This document shows, one piece after another, positions 45,228 to 55,300 of a stretch of 56,477 nucleotides of DNA. The translations under genes were made by a program, and so were the position numbers. Every line of letters begins with the position of its first letter. The stretch's first letter is position 1. Location of the stretch: contig JAADHN010000112.1 in NCBI GenBank assembly GCA_013151865.1, forward strand, positions 1-56,477, in the 5' to 3' direction. The notes below the pieces were generated by a model, which made no database searches, was not told the DNA's origin, and saw only the letters and a program-made list of their open reading frames with translations. The stretch comes from Kiritimatiellota bacterium (GTDB lineage: Bacteria > Verrucomicrobiota > Lentisphaeria > Oligosphaerales > JAADHN01).

Positions 45228-46610
45228 ATGGCGCGTATCCTCGTAGTAGACGATGAACCCAACGTACTGAAAGTCCTCGAGGCCTTGCTGGTTCAGGACG
45301 GGAACGAAGTCGTGGCAGTCGCTTCTGCCGAGGAAGCCCTGGACGCACTTGCCGGCCAGCCTTGCGACCTGATGATCAGCGATCTGCGTCTGGGCCGGGG
45401 AATGGACGGGCTGGAACTGCTCCACGAAGCCCGAACCAGGGCCCCGCATATGCCCACCGTCATGATTACTGCATACGGAACTATCGAGGTGGCTGTCCAG
45501 GCAATGAAGGAAGGGGCCTTCGACTTCATCCGGAAGCCGTTCCGAATGGAAGAGCTGTTGGAAACCGTCCGCAACGCTTTGCGTCACCGTCGCATCGCCA
45601 CCGACCAAGCCGTCCTCGACGCCGGAGAAATTGAGCTTCACTTCGGCTCGCTCGTGGGTGAAAGCGAACCCATGAAACGCATCTACGGGATGATCGAGCG
45701 CATTGCCAAGACCGATACCACCGTATTGATTCAGGGCGAAAGCGGTACCGGCAAAGAACTGATTGCCAAGGCGATTCATACCCAGAGCCGCCGGGTCGAC
45801 GGCCCTTGGGTGGCGCTGAATTGCGCCGCCATCCCCGCGCCGCTGTTGGAATCGGAAATGTTCGGCCACGCGGCCGGAGCATTCACCGGTGCGACGCAAA
45901 GCCGGAACGGCCTGTTCCTCGCCGCCAACGGGGGGACACTGTTTCTCGACGAGATCAGCGCCATGGATTTGGCCATCCAAGGCAAGTTCCTGCGGGCCTT
46001 GCAGGAACGGCGTGTTCGCCGGGTCGGGGAGAATACGTATCTTCCCGTCGATGTCCGTGTCGTGGCGGCAACCAACGAATCGCTCGCCGCGAAGAAGGAT
46101 TCTGGAGAATTCCGTGAAGACCTCTTCTATCGCATCAGCGTGATTCCCATCGACCTCCCCCCATTGCGACACCGGCCCGAGGACGTCCCGCTGCTGGTCC
46201 GCTACTTCTGTCGCCAGCAATCCGAAGCCCAGAATCGCGCGCTTTCCATCGAGCCCGAAGTCGTGGCTTTGTTGACCGAGTACGCCTGGCCGGGAAACGT
46301 GCGGGAATTGGAGAACGCCATCGCCTGTGCCGCCGCCTTGAGTGAGGACGGGGTGATCCGCCGCGAAAACCTGCCTCCGAACATTGCGGGCAGCGGTGGG
46401 GCCGGAGACACCGCGACAGATCACGGAAAAACCCTTTTCACTGCGATGGACCGCGCTTCCGGACGGGGGAAATCGCTCCGCGAGTTCCTTCGGGAAAAAG
46501 AACGGGAATACATGCGCGCGGTTTTGCTGCGCACCGGCGGCAATCGCATCAAGGCCGCTCAGTTGCTTGGGATCAGCCGGGCGACGCTTTACAGAAAACT
46601 GGAAGAATAA
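45228..46610 (+). CDS. Sigma54-dependent response regulator, NtrC/PilR-type
   Basis: This is a 460-residue transcription activator. The receiver domain (1-120) has acidic pocket Asp8/Asp9, phosphoacceptor Asp52, Thr81 and Lys103. The AAA+ domain (about 145-380) has Walker A GESGTGKE (170-177), the sigma54-contacting GAFTGA (217-222) and Walker B-type GTLFLDEI. A Fis-type helix-turn-helix lies at the C-terminus (NRIKAAQLLGISRATLYRKL). ATG 45228 has AAGGAAGG upstream. Paired with the membrane sensor just before it, it likely controls pilus/secretion genes, possibly from the sigma54-like element upstream of gspE. Confidence 0.95.
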   Translation: MARILVVDDEPNVLKVLEALLVQDGNEVVAVASAEEALDALAGQPCDLMISDLRLGRGMDGLELLHEARTRAPHMPTVMITAYGTIEVAVQAMKEGAFDFIRKPFRMEELLETVRNALRHRRIATDQAVLDAGEIELHFGSLVGESEPMKRIYGMIERIAKTDTTVLIQGESGTGKELIAKAIHTQSRRVDGPWVALNCAAIPAPLLESEMFGHAAGAFTGATQSRNGLFLAANGGTLFLDEISAMDLAIQGKFLRALQERRVRRVGENTYLPVDVRVVAATNESLAAKKDSGEFREDLFYRISVIPIDLPPLRHRPEDVPLLVRYFCRQQSEAQNRALSIEPEVVALLTEYAWPGNVRELENAIACAAALSEDGVIRRENLPPNIAGSGGAGDTATDHGKTLFTAMDRASGRGKSLREFLREKEREYMRAVLLRTGGNRIKAAQLLGISRATLYRKLEE

Positions 46611-46699
46611 AGGCTCGTGCGTTCCGCTTGACAACGGCCGCCGGCGGCCGAACACCACAACCGCCTCGGAACAGAGCAAAAACAGCGAGAATCACCGTC

Positions 46700-47764
46700 G
46701 TGCCTTCCTTGCCCAATATCAGATTTCGAATACAGAGAAGCGCGGACCGTTGGGGACCGCGACGTCTGCTTGTGTTGGATTTCGGCCCGAATGCCACATC
46801 AACCGTGGTTTTCACCCGGAACCAGAAACAAATCCGTTGGGACAAAGCCGTGTTCCTCCCGGCGGCCGACCGAGACTTGGCCTTCAAGGGCGACGACTTG
46901 CGGGGAGTGCTGGCGGCGCACGGTCTGCACAGCGATTACGTCAGTGTGATTTACGGCGGCCCGGGCATTGGAATCCGACTGCTGAGTTTCCCCGGGGTGC
47001 CGGGCACTCCGGAAGCCATTACCCAACAGGTGGCGCAGGCCCTGGGTGTCGACGCCCATGCCACAAGCGTCGTACACCAGCTCGTCCATCGGTCCGGCGA
47101 ACAGGAGAAAGCACCCGAGTACGCCGTCTTGGCCGCTTCCATGCCCCGGCCCCTTGTCATGGGGATCCGCGGCATGGTGGAAGGCGCCGGCTTGACTCCG
47201 GTAAGCCTCGTTACACCCGGCATCGCAGCCGCAAATCTCACCCGGGCGTTCCCGAGCTTGCTCGAAGCGACCGGAGTCACCGCTTTCCTGGACATAAATG
47301 CCGCCGGATCCATCCTGCTCATCTATCGCGGGACCGACCTCGTCCTGGCACGTCACTTCCGGTTCGGATCCGAGCAAATCATCCAGGCACTGCAGACGGG
47401 GACCAATCTCGACCGTGAGACCGCCGCCAAACTCTTCCTGAGCGGCTCGTTCGACTTTTCCGCCAATGTCGTCCGAACCGTTGACCCTTGGCTCCACCAA
47501 GTGGCCATCAGCCTCGATTTCCTCGAACGCCGCTACGGAAGCCCGGTGAAGAAACTGTTTCTCTTCGGCGAGGGGGCCAGGTCAAAGGTCTTGGAGCGAA
47601 TGCTCGACGAACGCGTTCAATGCTCCGTGATGCAGTGGTTGCCGCTCGAAGAAGAAAGCGTCACACCGCCTCCGCCGAAGTCCGCCGACCCGCTCGACGC
47701 GTTCACCGCCGCCGCCGGCGAGGCCTGCAGAATCATGAAAGCAGGATTGACCGATGCTGTATGA
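46700..47764 (+). CDS. pilM: PilM-like actin-fold assembly protein
   Basis: This protein of about 354 residues resembles PilM/GspL cytoplasmic domains: an actin-like fold beginning LLVLDFGPNATSTVVF, a middle with GIRGMVEGAGLTPVSLVTPGIAAANL, AFLDINAAGSILLIYRG, and a late SPVKKLFLFGEGARS strand. It would sit under the inner membrane and bind the N-terminus of PilN. Identification rests on fold-like motifs and on being followed by pilN- and pilO-like genes. The start is uncertain. GTG 46700 precedes the conserved part closely; TTG 46628 is an in-frame alternative. It overlaps pilN by 11 bases. Confidence 0.78.
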   Translation: MPSLPNIRFRIQRSADRWGPRRLLVLDFGPNATSTVVFTRNQKQIRWDKAVFLPAADRDLAFKGDDLRGVLAAHGLHSDYVSVIYGGPGIGIRLLSFPGVPGTPEAITQQVAQALGVDAHATSVVHQLVHRSGEQEKAPEYAVLAASMPRPLVMGIRGMVEGAGLTPVSLVTPGIAAANLTRAFPSLLEATGVTAFLDINAAGSILLIYRGTDLVLARHFRFGSEQIIQALQTGTNLDRETAAKLFLSGSFDFSANVVRTVDPWLHQVAISLDFLERRYGSPVKKLFLFGEGARSKVLERMLDERVQCSVMQWLPLEEESVTPPPPKSADPLDAFTAAAGEACRIMKAGLTDAV

Positions 47765-48425
47765 TTTGAACTTTTGGCAAACACCAGACTGGCGCCGGGA
47801 GAGTTCCCTCGATCCTCGGTTCTTGGCGGCGGTTCTGTGCTGCCTGGTACTGGTCGCCCTGCTGGGGCTGCTCAGTTGGCGCTATCGCCGATACGTCACC
47901 CTCGGCGCCCAGGTCGCCGTCTTCCAGGCCAAATACGACAAGGTCGAATCGAAAGCTGCAGAAGTGGACCGGCAGCGCGCCTGCATTCGGAACTGGCAGC
48001 GCGTGCTGAGGGGATTGGATCACAAGAAGCGCGTGCGTCCCCTGTGGTGTCGGCAACTGGCCGCGCTCCAGCAACTGATTCCGGACTCCCTCATCTTCAG
48101 CTCGATCAGCTTCAGCTCGCAACAGACCGAAATCGTCCCCGAGAACAGCAAGAAAGACAAGAGCGGACGCCCCAAGCGCATTCCGGTGATCGTCGGCGAA
48201 TTGACACTTCGCGGAATCGCCGTCGGTCCCACGGCCAGTGAAGATATTGCCTGGCTTTCCCGAAACATCGAACGAGATCCCATTCTCGGGCCGCTGCTCG
48301 AATCGGCCAGGCTCGATACCGTCGCATCCGCAACCGACGACCTCAGGACCGGGGCTGCACAAAAAAGTTTCACCATCTTCTGCACCTATAAACCGATCAG
48401 GTGGTTCGATGTCCCCAAAAAATAG
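47754..48425 (+). CDS. pilN: PilN-like inner-membrane assembly protein
   Basis: This 223-residue bitopic protein has a short cytoplasmic start (MLYDLNFWQTPDWRR), where PilN proteins contact PilM, and one membrane helix (about 25-42). A coiled coil follows (about 48-85), then a periplasmic ferredoxin-like domain with SLIFSSISF and GELTLRGIA strands. It forms the alignment complex with PilM and PilO. The gene overlaps pilM by 11 bases and pilO by 17, indicating tight translational coupling. Sequence similarity to named PilN is low; the call relies on topology and position. Confidence 0.75.
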   Translation: MLYDLNFWQTPDWRRESSLDPRFLAAVLCCLVLVALLGLLSWRYRRYVTLGAQVAVFQAKYDKVESKAAEVDRQRACIRNWQRVLRGLDHKKRVRPLWCRQLAALQQLIPDSLIFSSISFSSQQTEIVPENSKKDKSGRPKRIPVIVGELTLRGIAVGPTASEDIAWLSRNIERDPILGPLLESARLDTVASATDDLRTGAAQKSFTIFCTYKPIRWFDVPKK

Positions 48426-49086
48426 CTTGCCAAAAATCGTGATTTCCAAGGAAGACGCCCAGAAGCTCCTGGTGGGGGCGATGATTGCCGTCGGCATTCT
48501 CGTCGCCTTCTGGCAGTTTGCCTGGAAGCCCCTCGGAACCAAGATCGCGGCCAGGAAAAAAGAGCTGGCCGAAGTGCGGAAAACCTACGAAGAGGCCAAA
48601 CGCCTGACGGACGTTGCCGATGAGATCGCAACGCGCTACGAAGCCGTTCGCACCCGGCTGGGGCAATTGATGAAAGCCCAATTGCCGCCCCCCGTCAACG
48701 CCACGGCCTGGGCAAGCGACCTGTTTATGCAAACGGCCGTGAGCAACCGCAAGGGAGTGACCATCATCTCGATCGGAGACCGGGGCGTGCAACGATTGCA
48801 GCACCGCAAGAACACCCCGCCCCCCCTGTTCGAGGAATGCCTGTTTCAGGTGACGCTCACCGCGGGGTATCACGATTTTGGCCGCTTTCTTGCTCAGCTC
48901 GAGAAAAACAACCCGTTCTTCCGGGTCGAGTCCCTCAGTCTGTCGCGCGCCCCGTCCAAGGAAGAACACCTGTTGGCGGTCAACATGAGTTGCGCCTTCC
49001 CCCGTTTGACGTTGGAGGGGTTCCCGCCGGAAGAGCGTCCGGATGCCGAGTCCCCTCACGTGCGAGCAAAGGCCGAATCAAAATGA
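48409..49086 (+). CDS. pilO: PilO-like inner-membrane assembly protein
   Basis: This 225-residue bitopic protein has one membrane helix (about 19-37, VGAMIAVGILVAFWQFAW), a coiled coil (about 40-85) and a periplasmic ferredoxin-like domain containing FQVTLTAGYHDFGRFLAQLEKNNPFFRV. That is the FL..LE(K/N).. pattern of PilO. It pairs with PilN in the alignment complex linking platform to secretin. ATG 48409 lies inside the end of pilN; the stop overlaps the next start by ATGA (49083-49086). Confidence 0.8.
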   Translation: MSPKNSLPKIVISKEDAQKLLVGAMIAVGILVAFWQFAWKPLGTKIAARKKELAEVRKTYEEAKRLTDVADEIATRYEAVRTRLGQLMKAQLPPPVNATAWASDLFMQTAVSNRKGVTIISIGDRGVQRLQHRKNTPPPLFEECLFQVTLTAGYHDFGRFLAQLEKNNPFFRVESLSLSRAPSKEEHLLAVNMSCAFPRLTLEGFPPEERPDAESPHVRAKAESK

Positions 49087-49580
49087 GAATGACTTTTTTC
49101 TCCGGGATAGCCGTGGCGGCTTTTCTCATTTTTGGGACGAACCCTCTGTGGGGCGGCGCGCCAGAAAAGACGGCCAAAGCGAAAAAAGAGAGCGCCGAGT
49201 CCGTATCCCCTCTCCCCGAACCGGTTTACGATGTTCCCGACAATGCCAGGGACCCTTTTTTCCCGCCCGGCTCCGTTAAGCGGAACGCGGACCAAGACCA
49301 AGCCCGCCGTCAAGCGGCCGCCACCTTGGCACGAATTCGCCCCCTCGTCAAACTGCAGGGGATTGTGACCGCGGGCGGAGAGGAAAGCAGGGCCCTCGTA
49401 AACGGGCAACTGTGCGAAAAAGGTACGCGCCTGAAAGTGAAACTCGGAAGCTCTGCCGTTGAAGTGATCGTCGTGAAGATCGTTGCCACTCCCCCGGAGG
49501 TGGTCTTTCGTTGGGGTAATGAGCAGTTTACCAAGACTCCGGGGGCGCAAGACAAGAAACAGAAGGGAGACGGGAGATGA
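49083..49580 (+). CDS. PilP/GspC-like periplasmic protein
   Basis: This 165-residue protein has a signal peptide or N-terminal anchor (about 1-24), a charged linker, RDPFFPPG (the D-P-F motif common in PilP-type proteins, about 56-63), and a small beta domain (about 85-150, LQGIVTAGGEESRALVNGQLCEKGTRL) as in the PilP or GspC homology-region fold that contacts the secretin. It starts and ends with ATGA overlaps to pilO and the secretin, so position supports the role. No lipobox cysteine is seen at the N-terminus, unlike classical PilP. Confidence 0.75.
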   Translation: MRMTFFSGIAVAAFLIFGTNPLWGGAPEKTAKAKKESAESVSPLPEPVYDVPDNARDPFFPPGSVKRNADQDQARRQAAATLARIRPLVKLQGIVTAGGEESRALVNGQLCEKGTRLKVKLGSSAVEVIVVKIVATPPEVVFRWGNEQFTKTPGAQDKKQKGDGR

Positions 49581-52012
49581 AACATTGGATTCGAATTTGC
49601 TGGCGGTGCTGGGCCGGAATGGTCTTGCTCTGGGCCGTGTTCCCGGGCGTCGCCCAAACGTTGGCCCCGACAGTGGCCGCCCCGACCCCAGCCGACGCGG
49701 CTGCTCCGGCGGCGGACGTGGCCGCTCCGGCCGCAGCCACGGCCAAGCCTGAGGCGCCCGCCAAGGACGAGAGCGCCCCGGGGCTCGGGTCCAAAGACGT
49801 TTCCGGGTTGATTACCATGACGGTCAGCGAAGCCAAGATCCAAGACGTGCTCCGTTCGCTGGCTGCAATGCGTCCGAAAACCAACATTATCCTTGCCCCG
49901 GAAGTTCAGGGAAATGTCAGTTTCGCGCTCCGCGACGTCACCTGGGACACGGCACTCAAACTCATCGCCGAATCCCAGGGCTTCGTGGTGACGCAAGAGG
50001 GACCCAACCTCTTCCGAGTGCACAAACCCAAGGCCCACAAGAAGGCCACCATTGAGGTCCAGATCCTCACAGCCGAAGATGTCGGGGCGCTGAGCGACGC
50101 TCAGATTGCCAAAATGCTGCCGCCCCCGCCGCCCGGCCAAGCTCGAACCCCGGAGGAAGCCAGAAAACAACTTCTCGACATAGTGGGCAATTACCTCCGC
50201 CGTCTGAGTGTGGACGATCAACCTGCGGCGGAAGTAGTCAAAGCCATCGCACGTGCAGCCAATCTGAATTACTCCTTCTCCCCGACCCTCCAGGGAGCCA
50301 ACGCGCCGGGGGCGCAACAAGACCAAAAAGGCGAGGGCGAGAAGTCGGCGCAACCAGCCCAGCCGGTGAACGTCATGATCTCGCTGAACCTCGAGTACAT
50401 TGCCATCGCCGATGCCCTGAATCTGGTGGCCAACCAAGGCAACCTCTCCTGCGAGGAGAAAAACGGTGTGTGGGTGATTCAACCCAAACCGCCCAAACGA
50501 AATCAGCAGGAGCCGCTCGTTCTCGAGACGATCGAGGTCCAGTATATTCCCGTGGACCAAGCCTTGGTGGAACTCTGCAAAGGACTGGTTTCCAAACGGG
50601 GCAGTGTGGCCGCCGGCATGAACAGAATCTTGATTGTCCAAGACACCAAGACTGGCATCGAGGCCGTCAAGAAGGCCGTTACGGCCATGGACGTGCCCAC
50701 TCCGCAAGTACTTATCGAAGCCCGCTTCTTCGAGATCAACAAGTCCGACAGCAAGCATACCGGCATCGACTGGAACGCGCTGGGCGCCGAGGGGGTGGCA
50801 ATCAGTACCACGCCGCTGTCCATCACAAAAACCGATACCGTCAGTCGCACAAAAACGACCAGCCTCGGAACCAGTTCCGGGTCGGATTCGACGACCAACA
50901 CGGTCTCCACCGACTTGGCAACCGGCGCGGTGACGGGCACCCTCGAAACGGTTTCCTCTTCCCTGACCGGCAAGCCGGGCGTGACCGAAGCCACACGTGC
51001 CCACACCAACCAGACCGCCAAGAGCGCCATACTCAACGTTTCCCAGTTCAGTGCGGTCCTCCATGCCCTGTTGAGCAATACGTCGGCAAAGCAATTGTCC
51101 AACCCGAAAATCGTCGTCACCAGCGAACACCAGGCCACGATTCATATCGGCCCGCAAACTCCCATTTTCAAAAGTTCGATCGACACCACTTCCAGCGGTT
51201 CGGTCCGCACTTACGAGTTGGACGAGGCTTTCGGCGGCGAAACGGTCGAAGAACTCGAACTCGTTCCCCAGCAGGGCGGAAAGAAGGGACGCGGCGGGAA
51301 GATGAGAAAATATACGACCCCCAAGGGCTACCTGGACCTCGGAACCAAGCTCACCGTGGCGCCGTCCGTCAAATCGCCGGAGGAGATCTACATCCGTGTC
51401 GTGCCCGAATTGATCTCGGTGACGTCCTACGAGGCGGTCGGGACCGGCGACTCCGCCGTTCGCTACCCGGTCCTGTTCACCACGCGTGTCAATACCGAGT
51501 TTTCCATTCACAGCGGCCAGACGATCGCCATCGGCGGGTTGGTGAGTCATCGCACGAAAACCACGGAAAACAAGATCCCGCTGCTGGGCGATGTCCCCGG
51601 CCTCGGCAGGCTTTTCCGGTATCAGGGTAAGGAAAAGGAAGAAGCCGAAACCATTATTTTCCTGACGGTCAAAATCGTGCCGAGCGAAGAAATGAATACC
51701 ACTGGTGCGGTGCCGACAACAGCCTACCTCGTTCAGTCGGAAATCGAGCGAATCGAGCGCGAGGACAGCGAAGGCGCCGAGTATTCCCAGGAACGGGCGC
51801 GCCAGAAACTGCGCGAAGTCGTCGAGCAGGCCAAACGGGACAAATGGTCGCCGGCAAAGCTGAGGAAACAACTGAAAAGCATCTTGCAGCGAACTCGGTT
51901 CACGCCTGCGCCCGACACAGCCGAAGCCTTACCCCCACCGGCAGTGGTCGTGCCCGTGACGCCGGAGTCTCCGGAACCACCGACAAAAGCGACAGGTTCC
52001 GACGCCGAATGA
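49577..52012 (+). CDS. Secretin (PilQ/GspD family)
   Basis: This is an 811-residue outer-membrane channel. It has a signal peptide (about 1-27), an Ala/Pro-rich linker (28-70), an N0/STN-like domain (about 75-150, MTVSEAKIQDVLRSLA) and further N-domains (about 190-320). An N1/N3-type repeat contains VQYIPVDQALVEL and NRILIVQDTK. The C-terminal secretin domain (about 500-720) shows LGTKLTVAPSV, the GQTIAIGGLVSHRTKTTENKIPLLGDVPGLGRLF signature region and IIFLTVKIVP. A Ser/Thr-rich insertion lies near 410-475, and the C-terminal tail is charged and helical. It is coupled to the PilP-like gene by ATGA. Confidence 0.93.
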   Translation: MKHWIRICWRCWAGMVLLWAVFPGVAQTLAPTVAAPTPADAAAPAADVAAPAAATAKPEAPAKDESAPGLGSKDVSGLITMTVSEAKIQDVLRSLAAMRPKTNIILAPEVQGNVSFALRDVTWDTALKLIAESQGFVVTQEGPNLFRVHKPKAHKKATIEVQILTAEDVGALSDAQIAKMLPPPPPGQARTPEEARKQLLDIVGNYLRRLSVDDQPAAEVVKAIARAANLNYSFSPTLQGANAPGAQQDQKGEGEKSAQPAQPVNVMISLNLEYIAIADALNLVANQGNLSCEEKNGVWVIQPKPPKRNQQEPLVLETIEVQYIPVDQALVELCKGLVSKRGSVAAGMNRILIVQDTKTGIEAVKKAVTAMDVPTPQVLIEARFFEINKSDSKHTGIDWNALGAEGVAISTTPLSITKTDTVSRTKTTSLGTSSGSDSTTNTVSTDLATGAVTGTLETVSSSLTGKPGVTEATRAHTNQTAKSAILNVSQFSAVLHALLSNTSAKQLSNPKIVVTSEHQATIHIGPQTPIFKSSIDTTSSGSVRTYELDEAFGGETVEELELVPQQGGKKGRGGKMRKYTTPKGYLDLGTKLTVAPSVKSPEEIYIRVVPELISVTSYEAVGTGDSAVRYPVLFTTRVNTEFSIHSGQTIAIGGLVSHRTKTTENKIPLLGDVPGLGRLFRYQGKEKEEAETIIFLTVKIVPSEEMNTTGAVPTTAYLVQSEIERIEREDSEGAEYSQERARQKLREVVEQAKRDKWSPAKLRKQLKSILQRTRFTPAPDTAEALPPPAVVVPVTPESPEPPTKATGSDAE

Positions 52013-52316
52013 GCGCCCCGGCCGCCCCCCGCCGTTCCCCGGCGCGGGGCATTCGGTCCGTCGCGGCGTCGATCCGGGGCCTTGGATACGCAACGATGTG
52101 CCGCATCGGGGGAGCAGGTTCGGAGGATTCGTACAAGGCGTCTCGGAATTGTCCGGAGGATCCAAACAGACCCCTTGAATCCGCCCGTGCTCGGATTGTT
52201 CCGAGGCAGTCGATGAATCCGGACATCCGAATGCCGCCGCTTCGAAATGCTGACATCGTCGGACACCGGCGTTCGCCGACGATGGCGAAAGGACCTGAAA
52301 CCAGGAGCAATCCGCC
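52013..52316. other. Intergenic region before the C10-like gene
   Basis: About 300 bases lie between the secretin stop and the next signal-peptide gene. An open frame beginning at the ATGA that ends the secretin gene has no recognisable character. AGGAGC lies just before ATG 52317. I see no clear promoter or terminator. Confidence 0.5.
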
Positions 52317-55300
52317 ATGAGGAAGACCACCCGAGCCCTCTCGCTTTTCCGTCGAAAAGCTGCTTGCCGGCTCGCCGTCGTTTTGGCCGTCGGCGTTTGG
52401 CTGCTGCCTGTTGCATTCGGGGCCGTTCACCCCGTAACCCGGGACGAAGCCCGTCAGGTCGCCCGCCGCTGGCTGGCCTTCCACGTCCAACGTGCCGGGG
52501 ACTGGGCAGGTTCCGGGCGCCCCAAGATCAGCCGGACCCGTGAACTGAATGCACCGACCGGCGAGGTGCTTGGATATGCCATCGACGTCAGCCCCGGCGG
52601 CCACATCGTGGTGCCGGCGATCAGGGAATTGCCGCCGATCAAGGCCTACAGCACCTCGCAATCTTTCCCGACGACGGCAGACCGGTACGCGCGTGCCTTA
52701 CTGGCGGATTTGGCCACTGCTCGAAAAGCCCTCGAGCACCTCGGGACCGGGCCCGCCAGGGCCGGGGTCGACGCTTCGGTCAACCTGAAAAACTGGGAAA
52801 CCTTCCTGAAGCCCACCCGAGATGCCTATGCCGGAGTTCAGGGCGTTCGTTTCGCGCGCCATGATCCGTTGCTGGACAACCTGGATCGCTGGGACCCGCA
52901 ACGGCAGCCCGTCGGCGACCGATACCGCTATTCCGGCGACCTTGCCTGGCACCCCTACACGCCCCTCAACTCCAAGCTGCCGCGCGTCCGGACGGTCCCC
53001 GAAGAAATCTGGATCGACCGCGACCGTAACGGCAAACTCAAGCTCGGGGACGCCGAAGACGCCGTGGCGTACGACGCCGACCTCAGCTGGGTTTCCGAGG
53101 AGGACACGCCGGGAAGCAATCGGGGCATCTATTATTACGACGCCGACGGAATCGGCACCTATCGCCGCTATTCGACCGACGCGGACGAACTGGCCCTCGA
53201 TCCCGTCCATTTCACGGCCGTTTTCGGACAGGGATACGACATCTGGAAAGACGAGGACGGCGGGAACCCCGGGCAGTACGATCAGGCGTTCGATACCCGC
53301 GTCTACGACGGTGGCGACGGCTGGAGTACACCCGACGCCAGCCCGGGAAGTCAGACGGACATCTATTACAACGACGCCGACCTCAGCCGCGACTACACGA
53401 ACTGGTACGGCTATCCCCTGCTGGGCGGGGCCGCAGTCGCTTTCGGGGAAATCATGCGCTATTGGGAATGGCCCGACGTCGGGCGGGGCAGCCACCAGTT
53501 CCAGTGGGCTTATCACGAAGACGGCCAGGACCCGGAACAGGTCGTCACCCTGGGCGCAAACTTCGAACACCCCTACAGTTGGCGCCAGATGCCCCTCTGG
53601 GGACTGCACGACGGCTTTGCCACCGATGCTGAAATCAACGAAGTCGCACGCCTGTTGGCAGACGTGGGAATCTGCTTCGAAACCGATTTCCAACGCAGTT
53701 CCCCGGTCATGAATTTCTCGGACGAGAATCTGGCACGTTTCGCGTATCATTTTCAGTACAACGCCAACGCCATCCGACTGCTCAAGCGAGCCGAATACTC
53801 GAGCGACGAAACCTGGTTCGGTCTGGTCCGGGCCGAACTCGACGCTCACCGCCCCGTCATGTTGGTTCCCTACAGAGACGAAGCCACCATCCATCCTTTG
53901 GTGGCGGATGGGTACGACCAATTGGCCGGGGCCGCCAACCTTTACCTGCTGCATTGCAACATGGGTTGGGACGGTGTGGCCGATTTCTGGTACGCCCTCG
54001 ATAACATCGGCGGCCTACCGGGAGGCGCCGTCGACGGCGCCCTCGGTGCGGTGCAGCTTCAGCAAGCCGTCGTCAACATCCTCCCGAACCGCACTCGCCG
54101 CACCGTCGTTGCCGAACTTTTCCGCCGCACGGCCAACGCCCGGGGCAATACCGTGTCCGAAAAACTCGGAGACCTCAGCAGCGACTACGGCGACAGTCGA
54201 TTGCTGATCCTGGCCTACCACCCCGATCCCACCGACCCCCTCTATCCCAAGGACGAAGCCACGCGACAATTCGTCGCCCAACGCGCTGCCGACCTCCGCA
54301 TCGCCGCGGACGACATCAGCCAGGGCCTTCGGACCGTGACCGTTTTCGACGCAGACCCAACCCAGGCCTACGACACCGTCGCGGCCGACACCGACGACCC
54401 GACGCCCGTCCTCGGGGGGCAGATCGAAAGACGCCTGGCAACCAAGTCCGCCTTCCGAATCGTGGGCGATGCGGTCGTCGCCGATGCAGCCAAGTCGCCG
54501 GACGGCTTGCCATACCTCAAAGCCGACGTCTACGTCACATCTCTTGACGAGAGTATCGACCTTTGGACAAACTTGAGGTTGCGTGTTTTCCTTGTCGAGG
54601 GAGGACTCGACGAAGGCGGGACCGTCTATTCCTGGGTCCTGCGGCGCCTCTTGCTCAGCCGCGACTTGACCCTCGGGACCGGGGAGACGGAACTGGTCGG
54701 CATCGGCCCGGTTCATCCCGACGAAGTCCTGGATATGGCCAACACCACTGTCGCCGCAGTGCTCGAAGACACCCAAACCGGACGCGTACTCCAGGTCGGT
54801 GTGCTCGACCGGCTGAATTACGGTCATCCTTATCTCGAGAATCAACCGCCCACGCCCCCCGTTCAGGTCACGCTGTCTCAGGTCTTCGACGCAGGGACGC
54901 TCCAGGCCCTGGAAGTGACTCCCCAAGGGGCCGGGGACACCGACGGAGACCGGTTGGTCTACCTCGTCCGCTGGTACAAGAATGGGACCCAACTGGCGGG
55001 GCCGACCGAAGAAAACCATTTCGTCCTCACCGCCGCCGAGGCCGGCGGCTTTGCCGATGGCGACATCTGGTTCTGCGATGTCCGCGTGCGCGACGCCTTC
55101 TATTACGCGGTGGAGGCGGAACTCACCCAGGATCTGATGTTTCGGCTGAAGCAGACCAACCCGTATTTGGGCAGTCCCCTTACGGACTTGCGAGACAGCC
55201 ATGAAACAACCCCGGCCTCAAGCAATATGGTCGTCATCGTGGGGGAATTGCCGCCCATCAATCAGCCCCCGTCCCCCCCGTCCCTGGTGCAGCTCTCCAA

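Noticed and set aside
49310-51871. Long minus-strand open frame (853 codons) opposite the secretin gene
   Set aside because: The plus strand has an unmistakable secretin with canonical motifs. The antisense frame is a by-product of high GC and has no recognisable domain.
51844-52320. Open frame continuing past the secretin stop, with an ATGA-type start
   Set aside because: It is Arg/Pro/Ser-rich, without a signal peptide or motif, and ends across the next gene's start; most likely noncoding.
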